A stretch of DNA of 57,133 nt from Nemertoderma westbladi. Taxonomy: Eukaryota > Xenacoelomorpha > Nemertodermatida > Nemertodermatidae. The translations under genes and the position numbers were made by a program. The notes under the pieces were generated by a model. It searched no databases, was not told the origin of the DNA, and saw only the letters and a list, made by a program, of their open reading frames with translations. Positions 35,301 through 47,228 of this stretch are shown piece after piece. Position 1 is the first letter of the stretch. The number at the start of each line of letters is the position of its first letter. The stretch spans positions 1-57,133 of the forward strand of contig JAUCBJ010009005.1 of the NCBI GenBank assembly GCA_032718475.1. The letters are read 5' to 3'.

Positions 35301-36267
35301 AGTGAAAAGTGCGCAAGCGTATCGCAAGCGTGCAACGCTGGCGTATCTGATGTGATTTCCGAGCGTTATAGCCGGCCCTTTACGCAGGCGACCTAATTGA
35401 GTTACATGTCGCATTTCGCATTTAAGTCGCATAATTATCGCAACAACTTGCGTTCAGTCGCATAAAACTCACATGCGATTTACTTGAGATTCACTTGTGA
35501 CTTACATGCATCATGTCGCATAAATATCGCAAAAATCTGCTGGTTGTGATTTCGTGTAATTTTATAATATACTAAAACTGTCTAGTGACTGAAAATATGA
35601 TACTGTAGTTGATTATTCCATTACTGTATTATGGGCTACTACTGTATACCATCTGCCTACTTTCTTATCTTACATTACACTATATACTGTAGCCTAGACA
35701 TACAGTAGAACATTAGACATACTTACTATACAGCTACAGTATATGGATCAATACTAAAAATGGTTGATTATATAGAGGATAATACAAACATATTAGAATA
35801 TGAATAACCATGACGCACTTTTAACTATTCCCTATAATTTTCAATTCTATACAATATATTAATATAATACCTGTATTTTTGACAGACATATTAGATAATA
35901 CATATTCATCAATTTTATATTTTAAAACAATTTATTTATAATATGCAACTTTACGTTATTCTTTAGTGCGATTAAAAACATGCGATTCACATGGGAATTA
36001 ACTCATGAGATTCTCAAGGTGTAAAACATGCGTTAGTTATGCGTTAAATATGCGTAAAATAAGGTGTGAATCTCAAGCGCAGAATCACTTGTGTATAACA
36101 AGGTGTGAATTGCATGCGAATCGCATGCGTGGAATCGCTTCCCTATTTTACATGTGAATCACTCGTTTTACGTTTACAATTTACGTTTTTATCGCTATTT
36201 ATTGTGACGCAATGAAAACGCATGACGCTTTAAAATCACTTGCGATACGCATGCGCATTTTTCACTT
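35301..36267. mobile_element. MITE-like element with 29-bp terminal inverted repeats (about 967 bp)
   Basis: The left end AGTGAAAAGTGCGCAAGCGT continuing ATCGCAAG (35301-35329) pairs with the reverse complement of 36239-36267, with 27 of 29 positions identical. The interior has no ORF. It is unusually rich in the words TCGCAT, ATGCGA, CATGCGATT and CACTTGTGA on both strands, as if built from many short internal inverted repeats. No clear target-site duplication is visible, so the superfamily is not assigned. Confidence 0.6.
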
Positions 36268-36892
36268 TGAATTAGGGTTTCGGACCTCCACTCCCAAATT
36301 ATGGGGACTTATTTACCTCCCTCGCTGCGCTCGGTCGTTTAATAACAGATATAAAGATATAAAGATCTCGGCATGAACGGTAAATAAAGCATATCATATT
36401 TCCCTCCTCACAGTACAATAGGTAGTTATTATAATTAACTTTATACTGTAATACTGTTACAGTATATGTAATAATAATATGTAATACTGTTATACTATTA
36501 TACTATTATAAAATAAACAATGGAGATTTTATTCTAATTTCGCTTTCGATTACTAATAATTAATTCGACTAACCAAAAAAAAGCATAATATGGTTTTATG
36601 GTTATACAAAAGTCTTGAAGGGTGATGTATTTTAAGTATATAATTTTATCAATTCCGAAAAGTGCTGATATGGTATGGGTGCCAGGAACTCCTCATATCT
36701 CGAAAACTACTGGAGCTATTAAATTTTTATTTGTCTCATCTGAAAGAGGACATAATTTTAGTTATCTGACAGTACCTTCGACGCGCTAGACATATTGTTT
36801 CAGGAGTTCTATATAAGATAAATAATTGGCCCACTAAATTTTGGGGTTTTGCAGTAGCTTGGCAGGTCGTATCTATCTATAGTAGGTCATGA
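36268..36892. other. AT-rich intergenic DNA, nothing recognised
   Basis: No conserved coding frame, tRNA or repeat family seen apart from short TATACTATTATACTATTA runs near 36490. Confidence 0.5.
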
Positions 36893-39800
36893 ATCATTGT
36901 TCCCCATTGTAACTCGTTTATTGCTCAGTGTTGCTCGTTGTTACTCATTATTGCTCGTTGTTGCTCAATGTTGCTCGTTGTAGCTCATTATTTCTCGTTG
37001 TTGCGCTTTGTTACTCATAGTTGCTTGTTGTTGCTAATTTTTGCTCGTTGTTGCTCAATGTTGCTCGTTGTAGCTCATTATTTCTCGTTGTTGCGCTTTG
37101 TTACTCGTAGTTGCTTGTTGTTGCTCATTTTTGCTCATTGTTGCTAGTTGCTGATTATTGTTGCTCGTTGTTCCCCATTGTTTCTCATTATTGTTGCTTA
37201 TTGGTGCTAGTTGTTGCTCATTGTTCCCCATTGTTGCTCGTTGTTGCTCATTGTTGATTGTTTTTACTCATTGTTGTTTGTTGTCGCTCATTCTTGCACG
37301 CTGTTGCTCATTGTTGCTCTTTGTTGCCCATTATTGTTGCTCGTTGTTGGTAATTGTTGTTTGTTGTTACTCGATGTTGCTCATTGTTGCTAGTTGCTGC
37401 TTATTGTTGCTAGTTGCTGCTTATTGTTGCTCGTTGCTGCTTATTGTTGCTCGTTGCTGCTTATTGTTGCTCATTGTTCCCCATTGTTGCTCGTTGTTGC
37501 TCGTTGTTGTTTGTTGTTGCTCATTGTTGTTTGTTGTTGCTCATTGTTGTTTGTTGTTGCTCGCTGTTGCTCATTGTTGCTCGATGTTGCTCGTTGTTGT
37601 TCATTGTCATTGTTGCTCGTTGTTGCTCATTGTTGCTCGTTGTTACTCATTGTCGTTTGTTGTTGCTCATTGTTGCTTGTTGTTGCTCGTAGTTGCTCAT
37701 TGTTCCCCATTGTCGCTCGTTGTAGCTCATTGTTGTTTGTTGTTGCTCATTGTTGTTTGTTGTTGCTCATTGTTGCTCGTTGTTGCTCATTGTTTCCCAT
37801 TGTAGCTCATTGTTGCTCATTGTTGCTAGTTGCTGCATATTGTTGCTCGTTTTTCCCCATTATTGTTGCTCATTATTGCTATTTGCTGCTTATTGTTGCT
37901 CGTTCTTGCTCATTGTTTCCCATTGTAGCTCATTGTTGCTAGTTGCTGCTTATTGTTGCTCGTTTTTTCCCATTATTGCCCATTATTGTTGCTCATTTTT
38001 GCTAGTTGCCGCTTATTGTTGCTCGTTGTTGCTCATTGTTGCTCGTTGTTGCTCATTGTTTCCCATTGTTGCTCATTGTTGCTAGTTGCTGCTTATTGTT
38101 GCTCGTTGTTCCCCATTATTGCCCATTATTGTTGCTCGTTATTGCTCGTTATTGCTCATTGTTGCTCGTTGTTGCTCGTTGTTGCTCGTTGTTGCTCATT
38201 GTTGCTAGTTGCTGCTTATTGTCGCTCGTTGTAGCTCATTGTTGTTTGTTGTTGCTCATTGTTGTTTGTTGTTGCTCATTGTTGCTCGCTGTTGCTCGTT
38301 GTTGCTCATTGTTTCCCATTGTAGCTCATCGTCGCTCATTGTTGCTAGTTGCTGCTTATTGTTGCTCGTTGTTCCCCATTATTGCCCATTATTGTTGCTA
38401 GTTGCTGCTTATTGTTGCTCGTTGTTGCTCATTGTTTCCCATTGTAGCTCATTGTAGCTAGTTGCTGCTTATTGTTGCTCGTTGTTCCCCATTATTGCCC
38501 ATTATTGTTGCTCATTGTTGCTAGTTGCTTCTTATTGTTGCTCGTTGTTGCTCATTGTTGCTCGTTATTGCTCATTGTTGCTAGTTGCTGCTTATTGTCG
38601 CTCGTTGTAGCTCATTGTTGTTTGTTGTTGCTCATTGTTGTTTGTTGTTGCTCATTGTTGCTCGCTGTTGCTCGTTGTTGCTCATTGTTTCCCATTGTAG
38701 CTCATTGTTGCTCATTGTTTCCCATTGTAGCTCATTGTTGCTCATTGTTGCTAGTTGCTGGTTATTGTTGCTCGTTGTTCCCCATTATTGCCCATTATTG
38801 TTGCTAGTTCTGCTTATTGTTGCTCGTTGTTGCTCGTTGTTGCTCATTGTTTCCCATTGTAGCTCATTGTTGCTCGTTCTTGCTCATTGTTTCCCATTGT
38901 AGCTCATTGTTGCTAGTTGCTGCTTATTGTTGCTCGTTTTTTCCCATTATTGCCCATTATTGTTGCTCATTTTTGCTAGTTGCCGCTTATTGTTGCTCGT
39001 TGTTGCTCATTGTTGCTCGTTGTTGCTCATTGTTTCCCATTGTAGCCCATTGTTGCTCATTGTTGCTAGTTGCTGCTTATTGTTGCTCGTTGTTCCCCAT
39101 TATTGCCCATTATTGTTGCTCGTTATTGCTCGTTATTGCTCATTGTTGCTCGTTGTTGCTCGTTGTTGCTCGTTGTTGCTCGTTGTTGCTCGTTGTTGCT
39201 CATTGTTGCTAGTTGCTGCTTATTGTCGCTCGTTGTAGCTCATTGTTGTTTGTTGTTGCTCATTGTTGTTTGTTGTTGCTCATTGTTGCTCGCTGTTGCT
39301 CGTTGTTGCTCATTGTTTCCCATTGTAGCTCATCGTCGCTCATTGTTGCTAGTTGCTGCTTATTGTTGCTCGTTGTTCCCCATTATTGCCCATTATTGTT
39401 GCTAGTTGCTGCTTATTGTTGCTCGTTGTTGCTCATTGTTTCCCATTGTAGCTCATTGTAGCTAGTTGCTGCTTATTGTTGCTCGTTGTTCCCCATTATT
39501 GCCCATTATTGTTGCTCATTGTTGCTAGTTGCTGCTTATTGTCGCTCGTTGTAGCTCATTGTTGTTTGTTGTTGCTCATTGTTGTTTGTTGTTGCTCAAT
39601 GTTGCTCGCTGTTGCTCGTTGTTGCTCATTGTTTCCCATTGTAGCTCATTGTTGCTCATTGTTTCCCATTGTAGCTCATTGTTGCTCATTGTTGCTAGTT
39701 GCTGCTTATTGTTGCTCGTTGTTCCCCATTATTGCCCATTATTGTTGCTAGTTCTGCTTATTGTTGCTCGTTGTTGCTCGTTGTTGCTCATTGTTTCCCA

Positions 39801-40200
39801 TTGTAGCTCATTGTGGCTAGTTGCTGCTTATTGTTGCTCGTTGTTGCTCATTGTTTCCCATTGTAGCTCATTGTGGCTAGTTGCTGCTTATTCTTGCTCG
39901 TTGTTGCTCATTGTTTCCCATTGTAGCTCATTGTGGCTAGTTGCTGCTTATTGTTGCTCGTTGTTCCCCATTATTGCCCATTATTGTTGCTCATTGTTGC
40001 TAGTTGCTTCTTATTGTTGCTCGTTGTTGCTCATTGTTGCTCGTTGTTGCATGTTGGTGTTAATTGTTGTACTTTATTATTATTGCTCGTTGTTTCTCAT
40101 TGTTGCTAGTTGTTGCTTGTTGTTGCTTGTTGTTGCTTGTTGTTCCCTATTGTTGCTCATTGGTGCTAGTTGTTGCTCATTGTTGTTCGTTGCTCAATGA
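36893..40200. repeat. 10-bp minisatellite array (GTTGCTCATT / GTTGCTCGTT), 3.3 kb
   Basis: Units fall in a strict 10-bp register, for example ATTGCTCATT GTTGCTCGTT at 38151. Recurring variants include GTTCCCCATT, GTTTCCCATT, GTAGCTCATT, GTTGCTAGTT and GCTGCTTATT. Higher-order structure is clear: 37953 onward recurs at 38927 (offset 974) and 38209-38500 recurs at 39213-39504 (offset 1004). The plus strand is rich in T and G. ORFs of up to 223 codons made of Leu, Cys, Val and Ile repeats run in all frames and I regard them as by-products of the period and composition. Confidence 0.95.
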
Positions 40201-40844
40201 GCATTTAACACCTACCGTAGGTACTACCCTTAACTACGCGTAGGTGCTACCCATAACTAAGCTTATACAACGTTTATCATTAGTACATATTCCAAGCGGT
40301 CATTACTAAAATAAGATAATATGTTCAATAGACCACATGTACAATGTAAACACCAAGGTCACCTTGGTACATACCCAACAAATTCTATCAACAGAAATAG
40401 GTTGATGGTTCTGATCGATTCCCTCTCCATTACCAGTATTGTGTTTGTTCACGAGAGGGCAGTGTGCTAAGGTTAACCGGCGTTGACAAGTGTGAGGGGA
40501 AGGCTAATTATTGTGTACCATATGATGCACTTGTTGTTTTTACGAAACAATTAATTACATTATCAGCTTTCGTTTAACCAAATCTATGTATAGGATAGGG
40601 TAAATTATATGTACTGTATTGCACTAAAGCTGTTGCTGTATTCTCAGATTGTACCATGGATAGTTGTGCCATAGCAATAACCCATACATACAGCTGATAC
40701 ACCCCCTAGTTTGGGGAGTTTATTATAGAATAAGTCAATAAGTTGTACTTGGAATTCCTTCATAAACTTCATAACAGGCGCAATGAAACCGCAATAGGCG
40801 CAATGGTCGATATAGTCTGTTAGTGGGTGTTACAGTCACAAACT
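40201..40844. other. Spacer between two tandem arrays, nothing recognised
   Basis: It contains small palindromes such as TACCGTAGGTA and TACGCGTA at its left edge. No coding sequence or RNA gene was identified. Confidence 0.5.
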
Positions 40845-43800
40845 TGTGACGGGATATGTGTTGGTGACGGGATCCGTGTTGGTGATGGGATCCGTGTGGT
40901 GACGGGATCCGTGTAGGTGACGGGATCCGTGTTGGTGACGGGATCCGTGTTGGTGACGGGATCCGTGTTGGTGATGGGATCCGTGTTGGTGACGGGATCC
41001 GTGTTGGTGATGGGATCCGTGTGGTGACGGGATCCGTGTAGGTGACGGGATCCGTGTTGGTGACGGGATCCGTGTTGGTGACGGGATCCGTGTTGGTGAC
41101 GGGATCCGTGTTGGTGACGGGATCCGTGTTGGTGATGGGATCCGTGTGGTGACGGGATCCGTGTAGGTGACGGGATCCGTGTTGGTGACGGGATCCGTGT
41201 TGGTGACGGGATCCGTGTTGGTGACGGGATCCGTGTTGGTGACGGGATCCGTGTTGGTGATGGGATCCGTGTGGTGACGGGATCCGTGTAGGTGACGGGA
41301 TCCGTGTTGGTGACGGGATCCGTGTTGGTGACGGGATCCGTGTTGGTGACGGGATCCGTGTTGGTGATGGGATCCGTGTGGTGACGGGATCCGTGTAGGT
41401 GACGGGATCCGTGTAGGTGACGGGATCCGTGTTGGTGACGGGATCCGTGTTGGTGACGGGATCCGTGTTGGTGATGGGATCCGTGTGGTGACGGGATCCG
41501 TGTAGGTGACGGGATCCGTGTTGGTGACGGGATCCGTGTTGGTGACGGGATCCGTGTTGGTGACGGGATCCGTGTTGGTGACGGGATCCGTGTTGGTGAC
41601 GGGATCCGTGTTGGTGATGGGATCCGTGTTGGTGACGGGATCCGTGTTGGTGACGGGATCCGTGTTGGTGACGGGATCCGTGTTGGTGACGGGATCCGTG
41701 TTGGTGACGGGATCCGTGTTGGTGACGGGATCCGTGTTGGTGATGGGATCCGTGTGGTAACGGGATCCGTGTAGGTGACGGGATCCGTGTTGGTGACGGG
41801 ATCTGTGTGGTGACGGGATCCGTGTTGGTGACGGGATCCGTGTTGGTGACGGGATCCGTGTTGGTGATGGGATCCGTGTGGTGACGGGATCCGTGTAGGT
41901 GACGGGATCCGTGTTGGTGACGGGATCCGTGTTGGTGACGGGATCCGTGTTGGTGACGGGATCCGTGTTGGTGACGGGATCCGTGTTGGTGATGGGATCC
42001 GTGTGGTGACGGGATCCGTGTAGGTGACGGGATCCGTGTTGGTGACGGGATCCGTGTTGGTGACGGGATCCGTGTTGGTGACGGGATCCGTGTTGGTGAC
42101 GGGATCCGTGTTGGTGATGGGATCCGTGTGGTGACGGGATCCGTGTAGGTGACGGGATCCGTGTAGGTGACGGGATCCGTGTTGGTGACGGGATCCGTGT
42201 TGGTGACGGGATCCGTGTTGGTGATGGGATCCGTGTGGTGACGGGATCCGTGTAGGTGACGGGATCCGTGTTGGTGACGGGATCCGTGTTGGTGACGGGA
42301 TCCGTGTTGGTGACGGGATCCGTGTTGGTGACGGGATCCGTGTTGGTGATGGGATCCGTGTTGGTGACGGGATCCGTGTTGGTGACGGGATCCGTGTTGG
42401 TGACGGGATCCGTATTGGAGACGGGATCCGTGTTGGTGACGGGATCCGTGTTGGTGACGGGATCCGTGTTGGTGATGGGATCCGTGTTGGTGACGGGATC
42501 CGTGTTGGTGACGGGATCCGTGTTGGTGACGGGATCCGTGTTGGTGACGGGATCCGTATTGGAGACGGGATCCGTGTTGGTGACGGGATCCGTGTTGGTG
42601 ACGGGATCCGTGTTGGTGATGGGATCCGTGTTGGTGACGGGATCCGTGTTGGTGACGGGATCCGTGTTGGTGACGGGATCCGTGTTGGTGACGGGATCCG
42701 TGTTGGTGATGGGATCCGTGTTGGTGACGGGATCCGTGTTGGTGACGGGATCCGTGTTGGTGACGGGATCCGTGTTGGTGACGGGATCCGTGTTGGTGAC
42801 GGGATCCGTGTTGGTGACGGGATCCGTGTTGGTGACGGGATCCGTGTTGGTGACGGGATCCGTGTTGGTGACGGGATCCGTGTTGGTGACGGGATCCGTG
42901 TTGGTGACGGGATCCGTGTTGGTGACGGGATCCGTGTTGGTGACGGGATCCGTGTTGGTGATGGGATCCGTGTTGGTGACGGGATCCGTGTTGGTGACGG
43001 GATCCGTGTTGGTGACGGGATCCGTATTGGAGACGGGATCCGTGTTGGTGACGGGATCCGTGTTGGTGACGGGATCCGTGTTGGTGATGGGATCCGTGTT
43101 GGTGACGGGATCCGTGTTGGTGACGGGATCCGTGTTGGTGACGGGATCCGTGTTGGTGACGGGATCCGTATTGGAGACGGGATCCGTGTTGGTGACGGGA
43201 TCCGTGTTGGTGACGGGATCCGTGTTGGTGATGGGATCCGTGTTGGTGACGGGATCCGTGTTGGTGACGGGATCCGTGTTGGTGACGGGATCCGTGTTGG
43301 TGACGGGATCCGTGTTGGTGATGGGATCCGTGTTGGTGACGGGATCCGTGTTGGTGACGGGATCCGTGTTGGTGACGGGATCCGTGTTGGTGACGGGATC
43401 CGTGTTGGTGACGGGATCCGTGTTGGTGACGGGATCCGTGTTGGTGACGGGATCCGTGTTGGTGACGGGATCCGTGTTGGTGACGGGATCCGTGTTGGTG
43501 ACGGGATCCGTGTTGGTGACGGGATCCGTGTTGGTGACGGGATCCGTGTTGGTGACGGGATCCGTGTTGGTGACGGGATCCGTGTTGGTGACGGGATCCG
43601 TGTTGGTGACGGGATCCGTGTTGGTGATGGGATCCGTGTGGTGACGGGATCCGTGTTGGTGATGGGATCCGTGTGGTGACGGGATCCGTGTAGGTGACGG
43701 GATCCGTGTAGGTGACGGGATCCGTGTAGGTGACGGGATCCGTGTAGGTGACGGGATCCGTGTTGGTGACGGGATCCGTGTTGGTGACGGGATCCGTGTT

Positions 43801-45357
43801 GGTGACGGGATCCGTGTTGGTGACGGGATCCGTGTTGGTGACGGGATCCGTGTTGGTGACGGGATCCGTGTTGGTGACGGGATCCGTGTTGGTGACGGGA
43901 TCCGTGTTGGTGACGGGATCCGTGTTGGTGACGGGATCCGTGTTGGTGACGGGATCCGTGATGGTGACGGGATCCGTGTTGGTGACGGGATCCGTGTTGG
44001 TGACGGGATCCGTGTTGGTGACGGGATCCGTGTTGGTGACGGGATCCTTGTTGGTGACGGGATCCGTTTTGGTGACGGGATCCGTGTTGGTGACGGGATC
44101 TGTGTTGGTGACGGGATCCGTGTTGGTGACGGGATCCGTGTTGGTGATGGGATCCGTGTTGGTGACGGGATCCGTGTTGGTGACGGGATCCGTGTTGGTG
44201 ACGGGATCCGTGTTGGTGACGGGATCCGTATTGGAGACGGGATCCGTGTTTTTGACGGGATCCGTGTTGGTGACGGGATCCGTGTGGTGACGGGATCTGT
44301 GTTGGTGACGGGATCCGTGTTGGTGACGGGATCCGTGTTGGTGACGGGATCCGTGTTGGTGACGGGATCCGTGTTGGTGACGGGATCCGTGTTGGTGACG
44401 GGATCCGTGTTGGTGAAGGGATCCGTGTTGGTGACGGGATATGTGTTGGTGACGGGATCCGTGTTGGTGATGGGATCCGTGTTGGTGACGGGATCCGTGT
44501 TGGTGACGGGATCCGTGTTGGTGACGGGATCCGTGTTGGTGACGGGATCCGTGTTGGTGACGGGATCCGTGTTGGTGATGGGATCCGTGTTGGTGATGGG
44601 ATCCGTGTTGGTGACGGGATCCGTGTTGGTGACGGGATCCGTGTTGGTGACGGGATCCGTGTTGGTGATGGGATCCGTTTTGGTGACGGGATCCGTGTTG
44701 GTGACGGGATCCGTGTTGGTGACGGGATCCGTGTTGGTGACGGGATCCGTGTTGGTGACGGGATCCGTGTTGGTGACGGGATCCGTGTTGGTGACGGGAT
44801 CCGTGTTGGTGACGGGATCCGTATTGGTGACGGGATCCGTGTTGGTGACGGGATCCGTGTTGGTGACGGGATCCGTGTTGGTGACGGGATCCGTGTTGGT
44901 GACGGGATCCGTGTTGGTGATGGGATCCGTGTTGGTGACCGGATCCGTGTTGGTGACGGGATCCGTGTTGGTGACGGGATCCGTGTTGGTGACGGGATCC
45001 GTGTTGGTGACGGGATCCGTGTTGGTGACGGGATCCGTGTTGGTGACGGGATCCGTGTTGGTGACGGGATCCGTGTTGGTGACGGGATCCGTGTTGGTGA
45101 CGGGATCCGTGTTGGTGACGGGATCCGTGTTGGTGACGGGATCCGTGTTGGTGATGGGATCCGTGTGGTGACGGGATCCGTGTTGGTGACGGGATCCGTG
45201 TTGGTGACGGGATCCGTGTTGGTGATGGGATCCGTGTTGGTGACGGGATCCGTGTTGGTGACGGGATCCGTGTCGGTGACGGGATCCGTGTTGGTGACGG
45301 GATCCGTGATGGCCCCGGATCCCGACCGTTCGACTTTGTAGTGAGGTGGTTTCTCAC
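40735..45357 (-). other. 1,540-codon ORF across the 18-bp array, probably not a gene
   Basis: The frame runs from ATG 45357 to TAA near 40735 and encodes blocks of HQHGSR, TDPVTN and TRIPSP hexapeptides. The three peptide types are the three frames of one 18-bp repeat, switched each time a 17-bp unit occurs. A real repeat protein would be expected to keep one frame, so the reading looks unconstrained. There is no recognisable domain, signal peptide or unique N-terminal region; the roughly 20 residues before the array and 30 after it match nothing I know. Confidence 0.75.
40845..45309. repeat. 18-bp minisatellite array with a GGATCC site in nearly every unit, about 247 copies
   Basis: The unit is GTGTTGGTGACGGGATCC, 18 bp, in perfect or near-perfect copies over 4.46 kb. 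A 17-bp unit (GTGTGGTGAC) is usually followed by a GTGTAGGTGAC unit and recurs at 40894, 41019, 41144 and 41269, giving a 125-bp higher-order repeat (six 18-mers plus one 17-mer). Another marker, CCGTATTGGAGAC, recurs at about 42411, 42556, 43023 and 43168, showing a 612-bp block duplication. The array is open in all frames on both strands. Confidence 0.97.
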
Positions 45358-45826
45358 GCGCTTCCGCCCGGCTGATGCCTTGGTGATGAACTAGCTATGG
45401 CCGTAGGGCCGGTAATAACAACTAGAGTTTCGTTTATCTTAGTGTTAATGGTCTTAACTGATTGCACGATTACTGGTACCCTATGTACAGTAGGTGTACT
45501 AGCGCAGTGGCAGCGGTACAAAACTATGCCCTCACTGTGAGTGTTATTGCCAACTAACTGCTAATACAGAATTTAGTTTGGATATACATGACGAAATGGC
45601 GGCCATTAGGCCAACGCACCAATGCTTGCCTATGGGTTGATACAAATCTTACAAATCACGCCACATAGCTATCCCTTGGGCTGTGTTGGCCCTTGGCCTA
45701 CTGGAGGTGGACTAATTGGTCCACCTACCAACTCGCCCTTCCCTACTTCCCTAGCTACATCATCTCTCGTTTCTCATGCTTACTGTACATGTCGACTTTC
45801 GAACAATATTGGTAAATTGGTTCCCC
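45310..45826. other. Intergenic segment, no gene recognised
   Basis: This is moderately GC-rich sequence after the array. A 98-codon ORF at 45622 has no recognisable domain. No tRNA or rRNA was identified. Confidence 0.5.
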
Positions 45827-45868
45827 CCCTGCAGGATCTAAGTTCGTTTTACCATGCAGTACTGGTAC
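45827..45868 (+). repeat. Left arm of a perfect 42-bp inverted repeat around the PLE
   Basis: It reads CCCTGCAGGATCTAAGTTCG and on to GCAGTACTGGTAC and is exactly the reverse complement of 49472-49513. It contains the GGATCTAAGTTCG word of the 21-bp array found to the right. Confidence 0.9.
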
Positions 45869-45938
45869 GAAATAAATACATAAATATGAATATATATATA
45901 TTCGGAAACAGTTTTTGATGAGGGAAATCTTAATAGAA

Positions 45939-46114
45939 TAATGAACGATATCGCCAAAGAAATAATTTTCCACTTCATTTCATCTTCATTTCATTTCTTC
46001 ACTTCATTTCCACTTCATTTTCCACTTATTATGTATTATGTATTTGTTATTGTTTAATTTAATATTAATTTGAAATGAAGTGGAAAATTATTTCTTTGGC
46101 GATATCGTTCATTA
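45939..46114. repeat. Perfect 44-bp-arm hairpin
   Basis: Arms 45939-45982 and 46071-46114 are exact reverse complements (core ACGATATCGCCAAAGAAATA), separated by 88 bp of CATTTC-rich sequence. It directly abuts the (TA)n tract at the 3' end of the Penelope-like element. Confidence 0.9.
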
Positions 46115-46155
46115 ATATATATATATATATAAAATTGAAAAAGTTAGGTTGAGTT

Positions 46156-47228
46156 TCAAATCATAGTTTGTCCATTAAAATATATTATGTAAATAAATAA
46201 AAAATAAATAAATAACTCGAATAAATCAATGTTCAGTATATTAATGTAAACTATAATTAAAAAAAAAAAAAAAAAAAAAAACAGCCAGTTTATTGTCAAT
46301 AGAATGGTTCCTTCATCGGTGTTATTTGGAAGGCTGTTAATAAATTCTTTGGTGTCCCTTAAATAGCTTGGTGTGGATCGTACGATAGGTTTAAAAATAT
46401 CATCCATCAACTCCGACAAGCATGAAGTTGGGGAATCTATGTTGGCGATGATGGGTCGCGATGACAGGTCACTAGGGAAACTAGTTTCTAGAACACCACC
46501 TAAGGCGACTTATGGGGTCGGATTTGTGAATTTTGGGAAGGACATGAATGTACCTTGATTTGGGTTTGAAGTTTGTGAGGTAAAAATATTCTTGTCTTGT
46601 AAGTGATTTTTTGTGTATGGTGCAAAGGTCCTTAACCCGGCGGCTTGTCTCTATGTCGTTTTGTGCTGAGGCAGTTTCATAAGTGTTGGTATCGGATAGG
46701 TGTTGATCCACCAGTTGTTCGTATTGATTGTTGGTGAGAATGCAGATAGCTCCACCTTTATCCGCGTTGCAAATATATATGTTGTCACTTTGATGGAGTT
46801 TAATTAAAGCGTGGAGATCAGTATTCAAGTTCTTCTCAATGTTAGGTTTAATGGTTGGTTCGATGGAGCTTAGAAGGTCGTGAAAATGATCGACGGTCTG
46901 GTTCTGGCCTCGGGGTACTGAAGATTGTATAAGTTTACTGTAAACAAGAGATTTGGTTGCAGTTACGGAAATAGTGTTTTCGTCAGTTTCATTTTTATGG
47001 ATCCCAGACACATTTTCATATTAGTTCGAATTAGCGTTGGGATTAGCAGGGCCACATAAAACAATATTACAAATTCTTTGGCTTAAAATTTGTATGGCAT
47101 TGGGTCTAGGGGTTGGTGTGAAATTGAGTCCAAGTTTTAACAGTTTCGTTTGATTGGTCGTCAATTTGGTGCCAGAGAAATTAATAACATTGAGAGGTCT
47201 GTAATTACTGCTCTGTAAAGAAGCTAGT
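46156..47228 (-). pseudogene. PLE reverse transcriptase N-terminal region, copy A
   Basis: The frame runs from NYRPLNVINF through an in-frame TAA (just after NPNANSN, near 47022), then NVSGIHKNETDEN to KIHKSDPISRL at about 46490. A 14-bp deletion relative to copy B shifts the frame, and it resumes as SELMDDIFKPIVRSTPSYLR to LLTIN. The segment covers the PLE N-terminal domain up to the residues before motif A. Compared with copy B it keeps MDDIFKPI but lacks SDTVEDG, so neither copy is the direct parent of the other's present state. Confidence 0.75.

Noticed and set aside
36938-40200. Leu/Cys/Val-rich membrane-like proteins in the 10-bp array
   Set aside because: All are translations of one T/G-rich 10-bp repeat in different frames; no unique sequence flanks them.
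40735-45357. A giant 1,540-residue histidine-rich repeat protein
   Set aside because: The peptide changes among three unrelated hexamers wherever a 17-bp unit shifts frame, and the plus strand is equally open (VLVTGS repeats up to 462 codons). This fits a stop-free repeat, not selection on protein.
45380-45420. 5S rRNA-like start (CTACGGCCATA on the minus strand)
   Set aside because: The match is only 11 bases; the internal control region and the rest of 5S rRNA cannot be aligned by eye.
45622-45918. 98-codon ORF between the 18-bp array and the PLE
   Set aside because: It has no recognisable motif and runs through the 42-bp inverted-repeat arm and an AT-rich tract.
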